From Moniliella sp. 'wahieum' (Eukaryota; Basidiomycota; Moniliellomycetes; Moniliellales; Moniliellaceae), in NCBI GenBank assembly GCA_003971905.1, contig RSEE01000076.1, positions 1-64,000 of the forward strand: a DNA stretch of 64,000 nt, in the 5' to 3' direction. The position numbers and the translations under genes are program-made. The notes below the pieces were generated by a model, which saw nothing but the letters and a program-made list of their open reading frames with translations, made no database searches and had not been told where the DNA came from. Shown piece after piece: positions 23,605-35,875 of this stretch. Position 1 is the first letter of the stretch. Every line of letters begins with the position of its first letter.

Positions 23605-24934
23605 GGCGGTGGCGAGGGCGCAGGGGGGCGAAGGAAGAAGGCCGAACGGACAAGCAAGGGAAGCGAAAAGGAATGGGAGGCGGGCGGCGGGAGGGGACTT
23701 TGGGCAGCTACTTGACTAGAGGGACAGCGTCTAGTCAATAGTGACTAGTGACTGGGCCTGTGCCGGTGTCTGTGCCTGGCGGCTGGCCAGGCGGCTGGCC
23801 AGGCGGCTGGCCTGAGTAACTGAGTACTGAGTCTGCTTGGATAGGAGCCGTGGGAGGCGTGGGGCAGCAAGCTCAAGCTTCCACCTCCATTTCAAGCCAA
23901 GGCGCGCGTTACGAGCGCACCAAGCCCCACGTTCCACGTTCCACCGCCCACGACTACAAACTTTCAATGCCAGCCCACCCTGCTCTGCTCGCCGCTCCGC
24001 CTTGGCAAGCCTAGGCCTCCTCCGAGTCGTGTTGTCCACGCGCAGCGCTTCCGCTCTGGCTCCCGCCACCCCCGTCCCACGGGACGCGGTTGGATGATGC
24101 TGTGCGTTGGCCGACCCAGCCCACATCAACCGTGCTCGCTCGACCGTGGGACAGACGACACAGACGACAGCGACATTCCAGGTGAGAGGATCGATGAGCG
24201 TTATCGCGCAGCGCTCACTGAGCTCAGCATTGCAATCTGTGGGGGGTTCCACCGCTTTCTTTTTCATGGCGACGGACCATGGGAGGGTGCCCTTTTGAGA
24301 TGGAATGAAGCTGATGCGGGAAGGTGGGGACAAACAGGTAAGCACACTATCTTCTGCACCTGTCCCCTGTGCCTACGTTCGACCTATTCCACGTTTTCCC
24401 TTTCGATGGCAGTCCAACCCTACCTGCATACAAGAAAGACAACCTGCTTCCACCGCTGGACATGAGTGCCGGAGCAGGGCGAGCTGCTCTGGGGCCCACA
24501 GGCTCCTGGCAGCGATACCAATTGATGCGCTTGCCATGTTTTCAACAGAGCAGGCGTACAGTGCGCCCAGATCGGGGTTTATCAAGACGTGAACACACTG
24601 TGCACCGTTCCTCTTCCATCTCTCCTCTGCTACCCTGAGCGTTGCCCTTTTCATCTGGGGACTAGAGGTGGAAACAGTTATCTCATTCTCGGCGGTGAAT
24701 GGAGGCACGAGCAAAGGACCATCTGCACGCGCCGCACAAGAGCGGGGGTACGCGTAGATCCCCGATCCCAGGAATTGAGTGAGATGCGGGTCGAAGCTGC
24801 TAGAGGTGATGTGTGCGTTGGTCCGCATGTCTGGTGATACGCGATGCCTCGGTTGCGAGTCTATGGAAGGAAGTGGGGAGGGGGTCAAGCAATGTGGATC
24901 GATTGGCACAGCTTGGGAGGTGGGATAGAAGCGC
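23605..24934. other. Intergenic, 1.3 kb, nothing recognised
   Basis: Begins with word islands (GTGACTA at 23735-23755 and GGCTGGCCAGGC x3 at 23775-23812). The remainder contains open frames on both strands, none with a recognisable family or splice structure. Confidence 0.5.
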
Positions 24935-25366
24935 TTAAAGCGTCTGGGCCACCTCTGCGCGCTCTGCAGCCACACGGCGGATGTAGGTAGAGGAAACAAT
25001 GTTGAACGCCTCAAAGTAGCGCTCGAGGCAGCGGGAGAGACAGGTCTCCTCCTTGCTGCTGAGCGAGGTGGAAGGAGCAGTGACGCACTTGTCGTAGCAC
25101 TTGTGCCTAGAGCGCGCACAGGGGAACCGGTTAGCCAGCACAGATCGAAGGGCGGGCGACAAGGAGGGGGGGCAGAGGCGGCAGGGCGTGGCCAGACGAG
25201 GGAGAGGAAAGCGGACGTACGTGGCCTTTTCGATGAGTTCTTGGGCGTTGGCCATGGCAAGCTCGGCAGAGACCTGCGCCTTGATGGTCTCCTTCTGCTG
25301 GGCAGAAGAGGGCTTTGCGTCGCTGCTGGCGCTGCTGCTGCCGGTGAAGGATCCGAGGCTGACCAT
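24935..25366 (-). CDS. TIM13: TIM13, small Tim chaperone of the mitochondrial intermembrane space
   Basis: Partner of Tim8 in the hexameric chaperone that escorts hydrophobic precursors across the intermembrane space. Exon 1 (25221-25366) and exon 2 (24935-25106) are joined across a 114-bp intron with a GTACGT donor and TAG acceptor. They total 318 nt, giving an intact 105-residue protein. The twin CX3C motifs are CYDKC and CLSRC, preceded by ELAMANAQELIEK and followed by NIVSSTYIRR, which fits Tim13 better than Tim8, Tim9 or Tim10. An in-frame Met 18 codons upstream (25420) is less likely because MVSLGSF matches the usual Tim13 start. This is one of three protein genes in the window with no frameshift. 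Confidence 0.93.
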   Translation of the reverse strand: MVSLGSFTGSSSASSDAKPSSAQQKETIKAQVSAELAMANAQELIEKATYVRFPLPRLATPCRLCPPSLSPALRSVLANRFPCARSRHKCYDKCVTAPSTSLSSKEETCLSRCLERYFEAFNIVSSTYIRRVAAERAEVAQTL

Positions 25367-25662
25367 GGCGGGCGAGTGGCAGGGGCGGTGGTGGAGGGAC
25401 AGAGGGACAGACGCAGGCAAGGGAGCGAGACTGGCTGCCGGTGGCCACTGGCCTCAGGCCTCATTAGAAGAACCCATCCTCCGTTCCGCCCATTCCGCCC
25501 TTCTGCCGCGTCTTCTTCTCTATGGCGTTGTGGGTGACTTGGATGATTTAAGCTGTGAAGTGGCTATAGCAGCAGATGTGTCTAGTTGGGCTGGCTTGTG
25601 CCGCCATTCAGCATTGCATGCGACCGGACAGGGCAAGCGATCGGAGAAAACTAGATGCGGAT

Positions 25663-27632
25663 CTACGCCTTCTTGCCCTCCTCGTATGCCTGCTCGTGAA
25701 TCTGCACCGCGCGGCCCGAGGGGTCGGCGGCACAGCCCCAGTCGCCGCGCGGCACCCAGCGCACCGCCGTCTTGGCCGCCGCCTGGGACGGGAAGTACGA
25801 TTCGAACACCTCGCGGATCCAGTACGCCTCCTTCGTGTCGGGAGTGTCCAGGCTCCAGCGCTCGGCGCGCTCGGCAAACTTGGCGTCCGACACGGCCTTG
25901 GCCGCATGCTCCTTCATCCCGTCAATCCACGAGTAGCCCACGCCGTCGGAGAACTGCTCCTTTTGCCGCCACAGAATCGAGTCGGGCAAGTAGGGCCGCG
26001 AGGCCGCGTCTCCCGTCTTGGCGTCCGTCTCGGGCGGCAGCGCAGACACATCAAATGCCTTGCGCAGCAGGTACTTCTCCATCTTGGGCTTGCCGTCGGC
26101 ATCCTTCTGCTGCAGCGAACCCTTGGAGAATTGCTTGTCTTCCGGACGAGTCGTCATGGCCACCTGGAGGAACTCCTTGTCCAAAAACGGCACACGTGCC
26201 TCCAGGCCCCACGCCATGGTCGACTTGTTGGCACGCAGACAGTCGGCCGTGTGCAGGTTCTTCACACGGCGCACCGTCTCGTGGTGGAACGAGGCGGCAT
26301 CGGGGGCAGCGTGGAAGTAGAGGTACCACCAAAGATCTCGTCCGATCCTTCACCCGAAAGCACCATCTTCACGCCCATCGCCTTGATCTTGCGCGAGAGA
26401 AGGTACATGGGTGTCGAGGCACGCACCGTCGTCACATCGTACGTCTCGAGGTGGTAGATCACATCCGAGATCGCATCCAGTCCCTCCTGCACAGTGAAGG
26501 TGTACTCGTGGTGCCGAGTGCCGAGGAACTCAGCCGCCTGACGAGCGGCAATCAAGTCAGGCGAGCCGGCAGACCAATGGAGAAGGAATGGAGCTGAGGC
26601 CAGGCGGCAATCGTCGATCCAGCCGGATCGTCGTCCTCCTCGTCGACACCGACAGCCATGTACTTCTTGGGATGCTCGACTGCCTCTTGACGCTGCTTCT
26701 TCGTCTCGTGCCGCTGACGCTTCATCTCTTCCCACTGGCGCTCAGCCAGCTTGTCCGTCTCGCGCGCGGCAATCGCGGCAATCAGCGACGAGTCCAGTCC
26801 ACCAGACAAGAGCACGCCGTAGGGCACCTCAGACATGAGGCGCTTCTTGACCGACTTCTCCAGCGTCTCCCGGATCAGTTTCAGGTCAGCAGGGGTGGTG
26901 GGCACCGGCGAGTCGTCACCATCCTCGTTGATCCACTGGGGTTGAAGTACTGCACCGTCCTCTCCCTTGGGACGGCTCGAGTCCCAAAAGTGACCGGGAG
27001 GGAAAGAACGCAAGCGGTCGCATTCCTTGTGGATCGCCTTGAGCTCCGAAGCAAAGTACACCGCTCGGGCGTCTTCCACGACCAGCCCTGGTAGAGGGTG
27101 GTGATGCCAATCGGGTCGCGCGCCGCAATGACACGGTGAGGCGAGTAAGAGCGGTCAACAAGGATAAAGCTAAACATGCCATCGAGCTTGGAGATAAAGT
27201 CGGTCGATCCGCCAGACTGCTGGTACATGTGCAAAATCACCTCGCAGTCCGAGTGAGTGGCAAACTCAGCGTCCGGGTTGGGTAGGTGACGACGCAGTTG
27301 CCGATGGTTGTAGATCTCTCCGTTGACCGCAAGGAATACCTTGCCGTCAGCCGACTCGAGCGGGGGCACCCGTGTCAACGCCAACAATGGCAAGACGCTC
27401 GTGGCACAAAATGTCGCCTTGCGAGCCCGACTTTTCCGGAATGACCTTGACGCCGCTCCAGTCGGGGCCACGGTGGCGCAGGAGGCGCGACATGGCAATC
27501 ATTTGGCCACGGGCCGAACGGCAGTCGGGGTTGAAGCACGAACCGAGAATTCCGCACTGGCCGGGTCGAAGGATGGGTAAGCATTGAGCTGGGCGCGTAG
27601 GGCGTGCAGGGTGGAGGGAGGGGACGTACCAT
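25663..27632 (-). CDS. ASN1: Asparagine synthetase (glutamine-hydrolysing)
   Basis: Makes asparagine from aspartate, ATP and glutamine. The coding part of exon 1 is the ATG alone (27630-27632). A 73-bp intron (27557-27629, GTACGT donor) follows, and exon 2 opens with TGC, giving MCGIL with Cys2 as the catalytic N-terminal nucleophile of the glutaminase domain. Further motifs are [37 protein letters not shown] (the ATP-pyrophosphatase P loop), [11 protein letters not shown] and [10 protein letters not shown]. The C-terminus is AYEEGKKA. About 630 residues, slightly long because of a charged insert ([16 protein letters not shown]) after the SGGLDSS helix. At least four single-base frameshifts occur, near 27400, 27080, 26585 and 26315. 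Confidence 0.93.
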
Positions 27633-29697
27633 GATGGGATGATGCAAGTTATCAGAGGGGGCTGGGTCTGGGGGGGCTGGGGCTGGGTTGGCGCGGTGGC
27701 GAAGAGGCGGGAAGAACCAACTAGTCGCTCAAGGATGACGCGGAAGCGGAAAAGCGCAGCGCGGCGTCACGACAAGGGCGAGGTCGAAGGAGGCAGAGGG
27801 TGGGGGAGGAGAGAGAGGCGCGGCAGGCCCCGGGGGAGCTGGCTTTAAATCGGCCTGTCACCCCAGTCTGTCGGCAGGGCTGGCCCCCAGCCACAACAGT
27901 CATAAGCATAGGCCTCCCCAACGGAGATAATCGTGGCTGGAATAATCTCGAATCTTCCTAGTCGCCCCAGGGAGAGTGGCCGGCGGCCCATTGGAAACAC
28001 TGCCCCCGTGCCCAGTCCCGTGATACCAGGCAACCAGTAAATGTCCGCTCGGACCATTTCCAAATCCCATCGGTCCAGCCGTCCAGCCGCTGTGCCATGT
28101 CCCATCCCGGCATCCCCAGCCAAGCAACCCGGCATCATCCATTCCAGCCCATGCCATGCCCGCTGCCCAGCCACGGCGACCAGTGACTAGTGATGCCTCT
28201 GAGGAGCTGAGGTCTGAGTCTGCCTCAGGTAGGACACCCTACCTGCGGTAGGACCCGCCTCTAACGGCCCTTGGTATCAGTACTCCGCAGTCCAACCTCT
28301 CAGTACTGAACTCAGTTGCCCAGAAGCACTGACTGGACACGCCGTTTGAAATGCCCTTCTTACACCCAGTATGCCATACGCGCCAGGCTGTTGGTGACGC
28401 CTACTATGCAGATCGGCCCCTGCCGGTAATCTTTTTAGTGCCCGTCCATCTCCCGTTTACCGTTACCCCAGTGCGACGCTCGCTCCCGGTCGGTCCCGAT
28501 ACGCGATAGAACGGAGTCACACGCGTTCTAACTAGTTGCAGCGAGATACATAACGAATAACTTGAGCCAGTTCTGTTCTGGTGATCGATATTCTGGAAGT
28601 ATTGTGCGGGCGCAGCGCAGACAGAAGGTGAAAATGGATGGATCAAGCTTGAAGAGAAGAAAGGGCGGAACCCGCCGGACGGGAACGGAACCGGGGCGGA
28701 ATAATCCGGGAGCCCGTGCCCGTCCGTAAAGTATCTACACCCTGCCCATGTAGGCCAAAACTTGGACTACGTCGGATCTCCTAGTAATGACCGCGCCTTG
28801 GTGGAACGCGATCCAAAATGATGAGTGTCAAGATGAGCCGCGGTATTACATGGCGTACCACTCGCCACTTGTTGGTCGGCCAGGTCATCAAACGACCCAG
28901 GCAGAGAGATGCCCGATATCTACAGTGCCTTTTTGGTTGCTGCCCGGCGAACAGCGTTCCGATAAGCCATGCTCCTATACATACCATTGCCCAGGACGGT
29001 GGCTTCTAGACCTCTGAATCCTTGCTCTCATTCCACCACGAGTGGATGGCCCATTTTCTCTTCAGGCGGCTGGCGCCCCACGAAGAGATAGAAGCAGGCT
29101 GAAGATGATGGGTAGCCGGAAGGGGCTTCTATCTCCCCGTCCTTTCCTTGGCTCATTGCAAGCGACAGCTCGGGAGCAGTCCAAGAGCGGTACCGGTCTG
29201 CACGGGCTCGTCGGCATGGCACCACACGGAAATTCCCTCTTCATGGTTGGCGAAGAAGATCATGTTTGTATAGTTGGTCCATTAAGATGGTTCCTTCAAT
29301 TGGCCACGCACAAGTCGTCCCCCGACAGTTTGAAAGGTCGCAACCTGCAGAAGATGCATTCCCCCCCTTTTTTTGTCCCTGGGCGGGTTAGCCGGCTGCG
29401 TACGCCACCTTTGTGGTCGAAGGTCGACCTGTACTATTTAGCCACAGCCAGATGCATTTCACACACTATTCTTCTTACCTCCCCGAGGATACGTACATGC
29501 AAAAAGGACGACGGTTCCTGGTATACCGTCGCAAAATGTCCGTATGCTACGGAGAGTTGGCAACGCACCCAGATGTAACCCCCCACTTTCTCTGTTCCTT
29601 CTCTATAATCCTCCCCCCATAATATCCGGTCTAAGCCACAGCCCTGGCCGCCTCCTAATAGCACCTGAGCCATGAGTTCTGATGCGATTGCTATACT

Positions 29698-29724
29698 CAC
29701 ACACACACACACACACACACACAC
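29698..29724. repeat. CA dinucleotide microsatellite
   Basis: Thirteen CA repeats in an otherwise ordinary intergenic sequence. Confidence 0.95.
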
Positions 29725-30564
29725 CACACGGTCTCTCTCTTTTCACAGTTATTTTTCCCTTTCGTGTTTTAGATTTTCCCTCTCCCCTTTCGTTTGTCCT
29801 CTGATCCTACTGGGTCTACCGGTGCATTCTTTTCTTACCTTTTGGTTCTTTGCTCTTACTTGCATCGCCCGAACCTTACCCCAGCAATCCTGCGAACATC
29901 GCACGACCTCTATAATTAAGTGACAGCGAGACTGTGATGCTCGCTTGTACAGCTCCCGAAGCTTGTAGCTCTTGCGAAGGTCGTTCCAATTTCCGATTAT
30001 GGCTCTCGTGTCTCATTTCGGTTGTCCCGCCCCCCTTTCGTTCCCTCCTTGCTATGCTTTTCCGATCCAATGTACTGCGCTTTTCTTTCCCACTAAGAAC
30101 AAGCCAACACATGTTGCGCATTTTGGCGGGGTTCGCACTCGCCCTAAATCAGTTCGTGGAGGGAAGAGCACTGCATGTGAACCAATCGATGCTAAAGCGC
30201 TGCGTGCCGTGCCCAAGTCCAAGTGACCAGCGTTGTAAAGAAGACACCTTTTATATTGAGAAAAGGGGAAATGTCGCGCACTAGATCCTATTTGGAGATG
30301 AGAAGTGGGGGATGGCCAAAAGGGTCTTGAGACCTGCTGTGCGACGTCATTAACGTGATTGGCCTCTTAGATCGGCTATACTATTACTGTCGTGGGTGGA
30401 AGATGCAGCAAGGCATAGCCGGATATATGAGAGTAGCCTGGTGTGGACAAGACGCGTCTCGCGTCTCGCGTCTCTGCCCCCATTCAAACTTTAAGTCTTG
30501 ACACATGGTATAGACCACGAAAGGCAGCGACGTGAGATCTGAGATCTGAGATCTGAGAGAGTTA

Positions 30565-30830
30565 TGTTAGAGGGTAGTGCTACGGTTCTCCTGCACGGCC
30601 CTCAATGGATCGATGGCGCTCGCCTGGTCGAGCGGAAGAGTTCCGCTCGCAGGCCGCGCACGCCCTGCTCGCTCCATCTCCCTTCTCTCTCCCACTTCTC
30701 CTTCCCTTCACACTTCATTAATCATTGCTTGAAGACTTGTGGGTCACCACTTTTCCGTCACACCTTGTCTGAAGGCTGCTTTGCAGCTGATCCATAGGAT
30801 CGCGAGTGCTCCCAAGTCGCACTCTAGCAG
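30565..30830. mobile_element. Dispersed repeat, copy 1 (TG...CA element)
   Basis: Shares several blocks with the segment at 39309-39630: GGTAGTGCTA followed by CCTGCACGGCCC near the left end, TCACCACTTT, CACACCTTG, CTGAAGGCTGC, TTGCAGCTG, and GTCGCACTCTA at the right end. The termini TGTTAGAG and CTCTAGCA are near-inverted repeats, and GTTA flanks both sides, a possible 4-bp target duplication. It has no coding capacity, so a solo LTR or other non-autonomous element is likely. Confidence 0.6.
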
Positions 30831-32864
30831 GTTAGGGGCAGGAAGGAGAAATAGAATAGGAGCCAGATTCTTAAGGAATTCTTCTTTTTCTGTGATACCG
30901 AATGGATAATTGATAGCGCGCGATGGCGACGCTCCAACGGAACGGCTTGCCAGGCAGACTAGGCATAATACACTCAGTGTATATTGGATTAGCGCTGAGG
31001 CTCAGCCGTGAGGCTCAGCCACCCTTCCCCTGCTCTGAGAATCTGAGCCCGTAGCAAGAAGCGGAAAACGGAGGAGAAGAAAAGAACAGGAAGAGGAAGG
31101 GAGGGAGGCCATCTCTTGGTACCTTTGTTTGGAACGCTTCGATGGTATATGACCTGGGTAACATGATACGCCCAACCGCGTCCCGTCGTCCCGTCGTCCC
31201 GGACACCGTGGGGCGTGTGACAGTGGGTGACGCGCGTGACGTGTGATGCATGATGGGCGTCGCCAGCATTGATCGAGAACATGCATCATGGACGAGAGCG
31301 GCAGGGCACCTGCCACATGCCACTCCGCCACAGTCGCAGTGTTACCCGAGCAGTGGCTTGCAGCACCCAAAACTGCCAATATAGGTGAGACGCAGCTGAG
31401 GCAGCCTGAGGCGTGGAGCGTGCAAGACGTGCTTTGTGGGTGTCACGGTCCTCTTAGCTAACCGGGTAATGATTCCCAAACCTCACCGATCTCACTACTC
31501 TTCTCGTCGATCTTGTCTCCTTTCGACCGCTTGGTACTTGTCTCACTCGTATCGCCCGACCCTTACACTGGGCGGATGAATGTAGCAGTGCATGGAGAAA
31601 CGCCCGAAGACAGGATACTGAATCCGGAATCCAGAATAGACATAATGGGCCCTCAGGCTGGTCTCAAGACATTCGTATCATTTCGATAACCGGCTGGACC
31701 TTGTTTTATTGACGCCGATGCATTATGACGTTGACGGTGGAGGTTGCAGTGTGGATGTAGACTGGGGTACAGGGATGCTGGTACCGGTATCCGGTAATCG
31801 AGAGTGACCTAGTGACTAGTGAGGGTGTCCCCGGTAGTGTATGGCCTGGCATGGCTCGGCGAGGCCGAAGAGAGGGACAGACAGAGAGGGCAGCCAGCAC
31901 TCCGCCTTCCAAAGAAGGCAGCACACCGCAGGCAGAGGGGCAGCCCAGGGGCGCAGGCTTGGCGCCTGCGTGCGTCGTGCCTTGCGTCGCACTGGAGCGC
32001 GCCGCACCAGGCCAGTCAGGCCAGCGCATCTGCCATTCGTCCGAAGTGGCGCAGCGGCTAGGGTGCGTTACCTGCGCGCTGTAACCCTGCCGGGCACGGC
32101 GACACTGCAGCGCTGCGGCTGGCTTGCTGCGGCGCTCGCGGGCGCTGCTGTGCTGCCCGGAGCCTCCGAGCGGAAGCGACGTGTGGCGCAGGGCGGCGCC
32201 GTGCCTGGCTCTCGAAGCGCCAGTCTGCATCCTGCACCCAGGGTCGGCTCCCGCCCGGTCGCAGTACTCACTGTCGGGAGCAGGACAGTGGCCTCTCGCC
32301 TCCGCAGGCGCACTGCCGCCCCCACTGCGGAACCCGCATGCATTTGGAATGCAGCAGTGCAGCCGCAGCGCTTCAAGCAGCGATGATTAATGATTCCAAT
32401 TCTCGAGGCTCGCGTGGCCACGCTGGACTGCGTCGTGCGCTGCCACGGCGGCTGTCTGCGCCCGTGTCTTGCGGCTGCGATCATCGGTCAGGCCCTGCAG
32501 GGTGTGTTTTGGTTTGGGCTGCGCCGTCAAATTTCAAAGCAGCCAGGCCAGGCCATCATGCATCATGCATCATGTATCCGCCGCAACAGCAGGCTTGGCT
32601 TGGCTTAGCGCTTAGCCCAGTATACCCGCTCCGATTAGAGTCCCTCCTGGGCCCTGGGCTGGGGCGCGGCGGAGGCCCCGCGTCGTGACGCCTCCCGCGC
32701 CCCCCGCCCATCGATCCACACCCTCTTCTACCCATCCTGCCCATCCCCAAGCGCACTCCCACCATCCCCATCGCCAGCACCACCGCCAGCATCACCGCCA
32801 GCACCCCCCCATCTATATCTTCTCACGCACATCCTCCGCATCATCCATCGCCGTCCCCACCAGC

Positions 32865-35127
32865 ATGTCCGCCCCCCCACCCAACGTGTCGAGCCGGGTG
32901 ATGAAGACGGGCGCACGCAACCGCCCATTTTCCAAGGTTGGTCTTACCCTCCCCCCCTCGTTGTGTGTCTTGACTGATTCCCTTTGCTCTGCACAGGACC
33001 TGCAGGACCTCTTTACCACACTCGTCGTCTCCCTACAGCTCATCACCCATCGGACCCTCTTCAAGAACTACCCTTACTCCTTCACCACCGACGAGGCGGT
33101 TGCCAACTTGAGTGCACTCAAGTTTGCCCAGTCCTCGCGCCAGCCCGATCCCAACGAGCCCAGTCGAGTCATCACCACCACTACCACTACCACCTTCACC
33201 ATGAATCGGGAGATTGCAAAGAGCATCTGCCAGCACTTTCTTGATGCACGCTTCATTGCCAATGCGGCCGACCCTTCGATGGACAGTTTCCGTGACAAGG
33301 GCATCTGGTGCCTCACTCTCAAGGGCTACTGTCTCCTCGAACGGTTTGTCTCGGTCAATGGCATTTCAGCCGATCACCTCGAGGCAGCCATGAAGGCCCA
33401 TCGTCCACCCATCCGCCTTATCTTTCTCGACCGTCGTGCTTCCGATGACGAGATCAACGTCCGTCTCCCACTTCTGGACTCTCTCTTTCGCCGCTTTGCT
33501 GGACAACAAGCCAATTACCCTTGCCGAGAAGCGCAGTATGGCACCCCAGTTTTCCCCCGAACACTTTGCTTCTGATGGGTCCAGTACCCGTTCCCTCCCG
33601 ATCCGGGCTTTGATCGATCGCGGGGAGTCGAGATGTCGGATGTGGTAGAACGGCTGAGGGGCGGAGATGTACGAGTGGTCCGGCACGCGTTTAATGCGAT
33701 TGGCGCAACCGAGTGGCTCATGGACTTCACCACTGTCTGTGGCCGTGACGAGGCGGCGGAGCTGTTGGCTCACTTTGAACGGCTGGACCTGATCAAGTTG
33801 GCTGTCGACAAGCCGCGGCCAGCGCGAGCGCGGTCGGATGCCCGAAACGAATCGGACAAGGTCACGGTACGTGGTGCCGATGTGGGTGGCATGATCACCG
33901 AGGGCGAGTTTCGGTGTCATTACAAGTCGGTTTATGCGCTAACGGACCGGGGCCGCGAAGTGGCTCGCTGGGAAGGTCATTACCGCCGCCCTTCCCCTCA
34001 AGCTACCTCGCACGCTGGTCCTCTGCCTGCCATCAAACGAACCATGCTGAATGCCGCTTCGCCCGACGAGCCGCGCTCTTCCGCCGACGAAGATACGGGT
34101 TCAACCCATTCCCTCGGCAGCCGCGGACACTTATCCGACATGTCTTCTCGTCTCGGATCCGGATCCCGGCCCGGCAGCTTTACCGAACGAGCCCAAGCGT
34201 CCGGGGCAAGTTCTGGTCCCACCACTGTCTCCCTACCACGCGACCAAGGCACACGCAACCGATTGCGCCAGATCCTGGCCGACCCCGTTCTGTGCCAACT
34301 GTTCCAAGACCACTTGCGCCGCAACTTTTGCGAAGAAAACTTATCGTTTTATCTGGATGTGCAGGACTTTAAACGTCGCTTCTCCACCACCTCTTCTGCT
34401 TCTGCCGTACGTCCCTCGACGGCCGAACGACAAGCGGACAAACCTACCTCATCCCGTGCCCCGCGATTCGTCCCTTCTAGCTGGTGGCAAAAATCAGCCC
34501 CCTCAGCCCCTCTGAACCTCACGAACCCGACCGAAGCGAGCGAGTGGATGAGCCGACGATGACTGCTATGGAACGGCACCACCTCGACTTGATCGTCATT
34601 GCCTTTCTCATCTTCAACACCTACCTTGCGCCCGGAGCGCCGGCCGAACTCAACCTTGAGCATTCGCTCCGCACCGAACTGTTGACCTACATGCAAAAAA
34701 CGGCACCGCAAGTGCTCGAGCGCTCGGCGCTCGATTTAGTGGACGAAAGCCCGCTCCACTTGCCGGGGCCACCGAGGGGGCAAGCATGACGTCGCTGGAG
34801 CTAAGTTTGTCGGGGGAAGAAGAGACGCGAATGGGGAAAAAAGTGCCGGTGCTCTCGCTCGAAGAACGAAAGAAACTTGTGTTGGCCCGAATGGGCTCGT
34901 CGGCACGACTGGTACATGCATCGCAGTTGCAAACCCTGCTGCACCTCTACTCGAAAATCCAAGACCACATTTTCCAGTTGATGGCCGCCGACTCGGTCCC
35001 GCGCTTTGCGCGCGACCCGGCCTTTCTCGCTATCATGGAAGCGGCCGCGCGCGAGTCGGATAGTCTCCCGCCTGGCATACACGAGTTGCTGGAACTGGAT
35101 GCGTTGCGGGACACTTTGCCTGTGTAA
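32865..35127 (+). CDS. DEP-RGS protein (Sst2/FlbA type regulator of G-protein signalling)
   Basis: GTPase-activating protein for G-alpha, of the kind that desensitises pheromone or nutrient signalling in fungi. Exon 1 (32865-32936) encodes 24 residues and a 60-bp intron with a GTTGGT donor follows. The first DEP-like region covers about residues 30-170 (QDLFTTLVVSLQLITHRTLF.., REIAKSICQHFLDARFIAN, KGIWCLTLKGYCLLERF). The second DEP-like region starts with VVERLRGGDVRVVRHAF and ends KSVYALTDRGREVARWE. A Ser-rich linker leads to the RGS box, RLRQILADPVLCQLFQDHLRRNFCEENLSFYLDVQDFKRRF. The box is split by inserts before LRTELLTYMQ and LQTLLHLYSKIQDHIFQLM..DSVPRFARDPAF. About 730 residues. Frameshifts lie near 33510, 34555 and 34790. 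Confidence 0.88.
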
Positions 35128-35875
35128 CGAGTGTAACGAGGCGATGTGCGATGTGCGATGTGCGATCAAGAGTAAGAGTCGGGTTTGAGCTCACCGTACA
35201 GTGCCGCTGAGAACAGAATTGGACTACTTGGCTTAATTGGACAGTGTTGGCACCTTCCCTCTTTCCTCTTTCCTCCCCATTCCCTCTACTTTGGTTGTGG
35301 CACGGCCCGATTCCCGGATTCCCCTCTCGGCTTGAAGCAGTGTCCCCAGCAAGCCGTGCACCAGCATGCAGTGTGCCAATCTAATACCTGCCTTGGGCGA
35401 TCCCGTTCTTGGTTCTTTTCTCTACCCCACCCCCACGCCCTACCCCACCCCTTTGGCCCTATCCGTGCCTTTCATTCCCCCTTGTGCTTATTGCTCTGCT
35501 CGCGTTCACTCTGTATCGTTTCTCTAACCATTACCCCGTGAAATAAACTATCGCAACTGAGTTGTTATCCTTGCTCGTTGGCTGTAGCTCGTTGGCTGTT
35601 GCTCGATGGCATTGGCTTGCGTGTCATAGAAACCCACCGTAACAACATATACGGATTAACCTTAGCCCGGCGGGCTCGGGCCCGCCTCCCTCCCTCACCC
35701 ACCTGCCCCCAGCGCTTCTCCAGTGTCGGATTACTATGCCTCGTGTCCCTCTCGCCCGCGCTCGCCGCTCCAACAGTCCATTGATCCAGTAAACCAAAGA
35801 GAGCACCATTGGATTGTCCACCTGGCAGAGAAATTTATACCACCCAACCGGGGTGAGTGGGGTGAATGGTTAGTT
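35128..35875. other. Intergenic between convergent RGS and GST genes
   Basis: 748 bp with pyrimidine-rich patches near 35250-35290 and 35430-35480. No gene seen. Confidence 0.6.

Larger units (their letters stand above)
27633..32864. other. Gene-poor block of 5.2 kb
   Basis: No protein gene recognised. It holds the ASN1 promoter side, a CA microsatellite (29698-29724), an AGATCTG word array (30535-30560), one copy of a dispersed element (30565-30830), an AC-TAGTGA word (31808-31820) and a GC-rich stretch from 31.85 to 32.5 kb. The longest open frames (29042-29578 and 31841-32386) show no family signature. Confidence 0.5.

Noticed and set aside
24094-24640. Overlapping open frames between DERA and TIM13
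   Set aside because: No recognisable domain, and the frames on both strands are equally plausible.
28513-28518. Gcn4-type GAGTCA site for ASN1
   Set aside because: A single match almost 900 bp upstream is not meaningful support.
29042-29578. 178-codon open frame
   Set aside because: No family motif, no splice context and no compositional signal distinguishing it from surrounding intergenic DNA.
32035-32100. Possible tRNA from an A-box-like GTGGCGCAGCGG
   Set aside because: No B box and no cloverleaf could be drawn.
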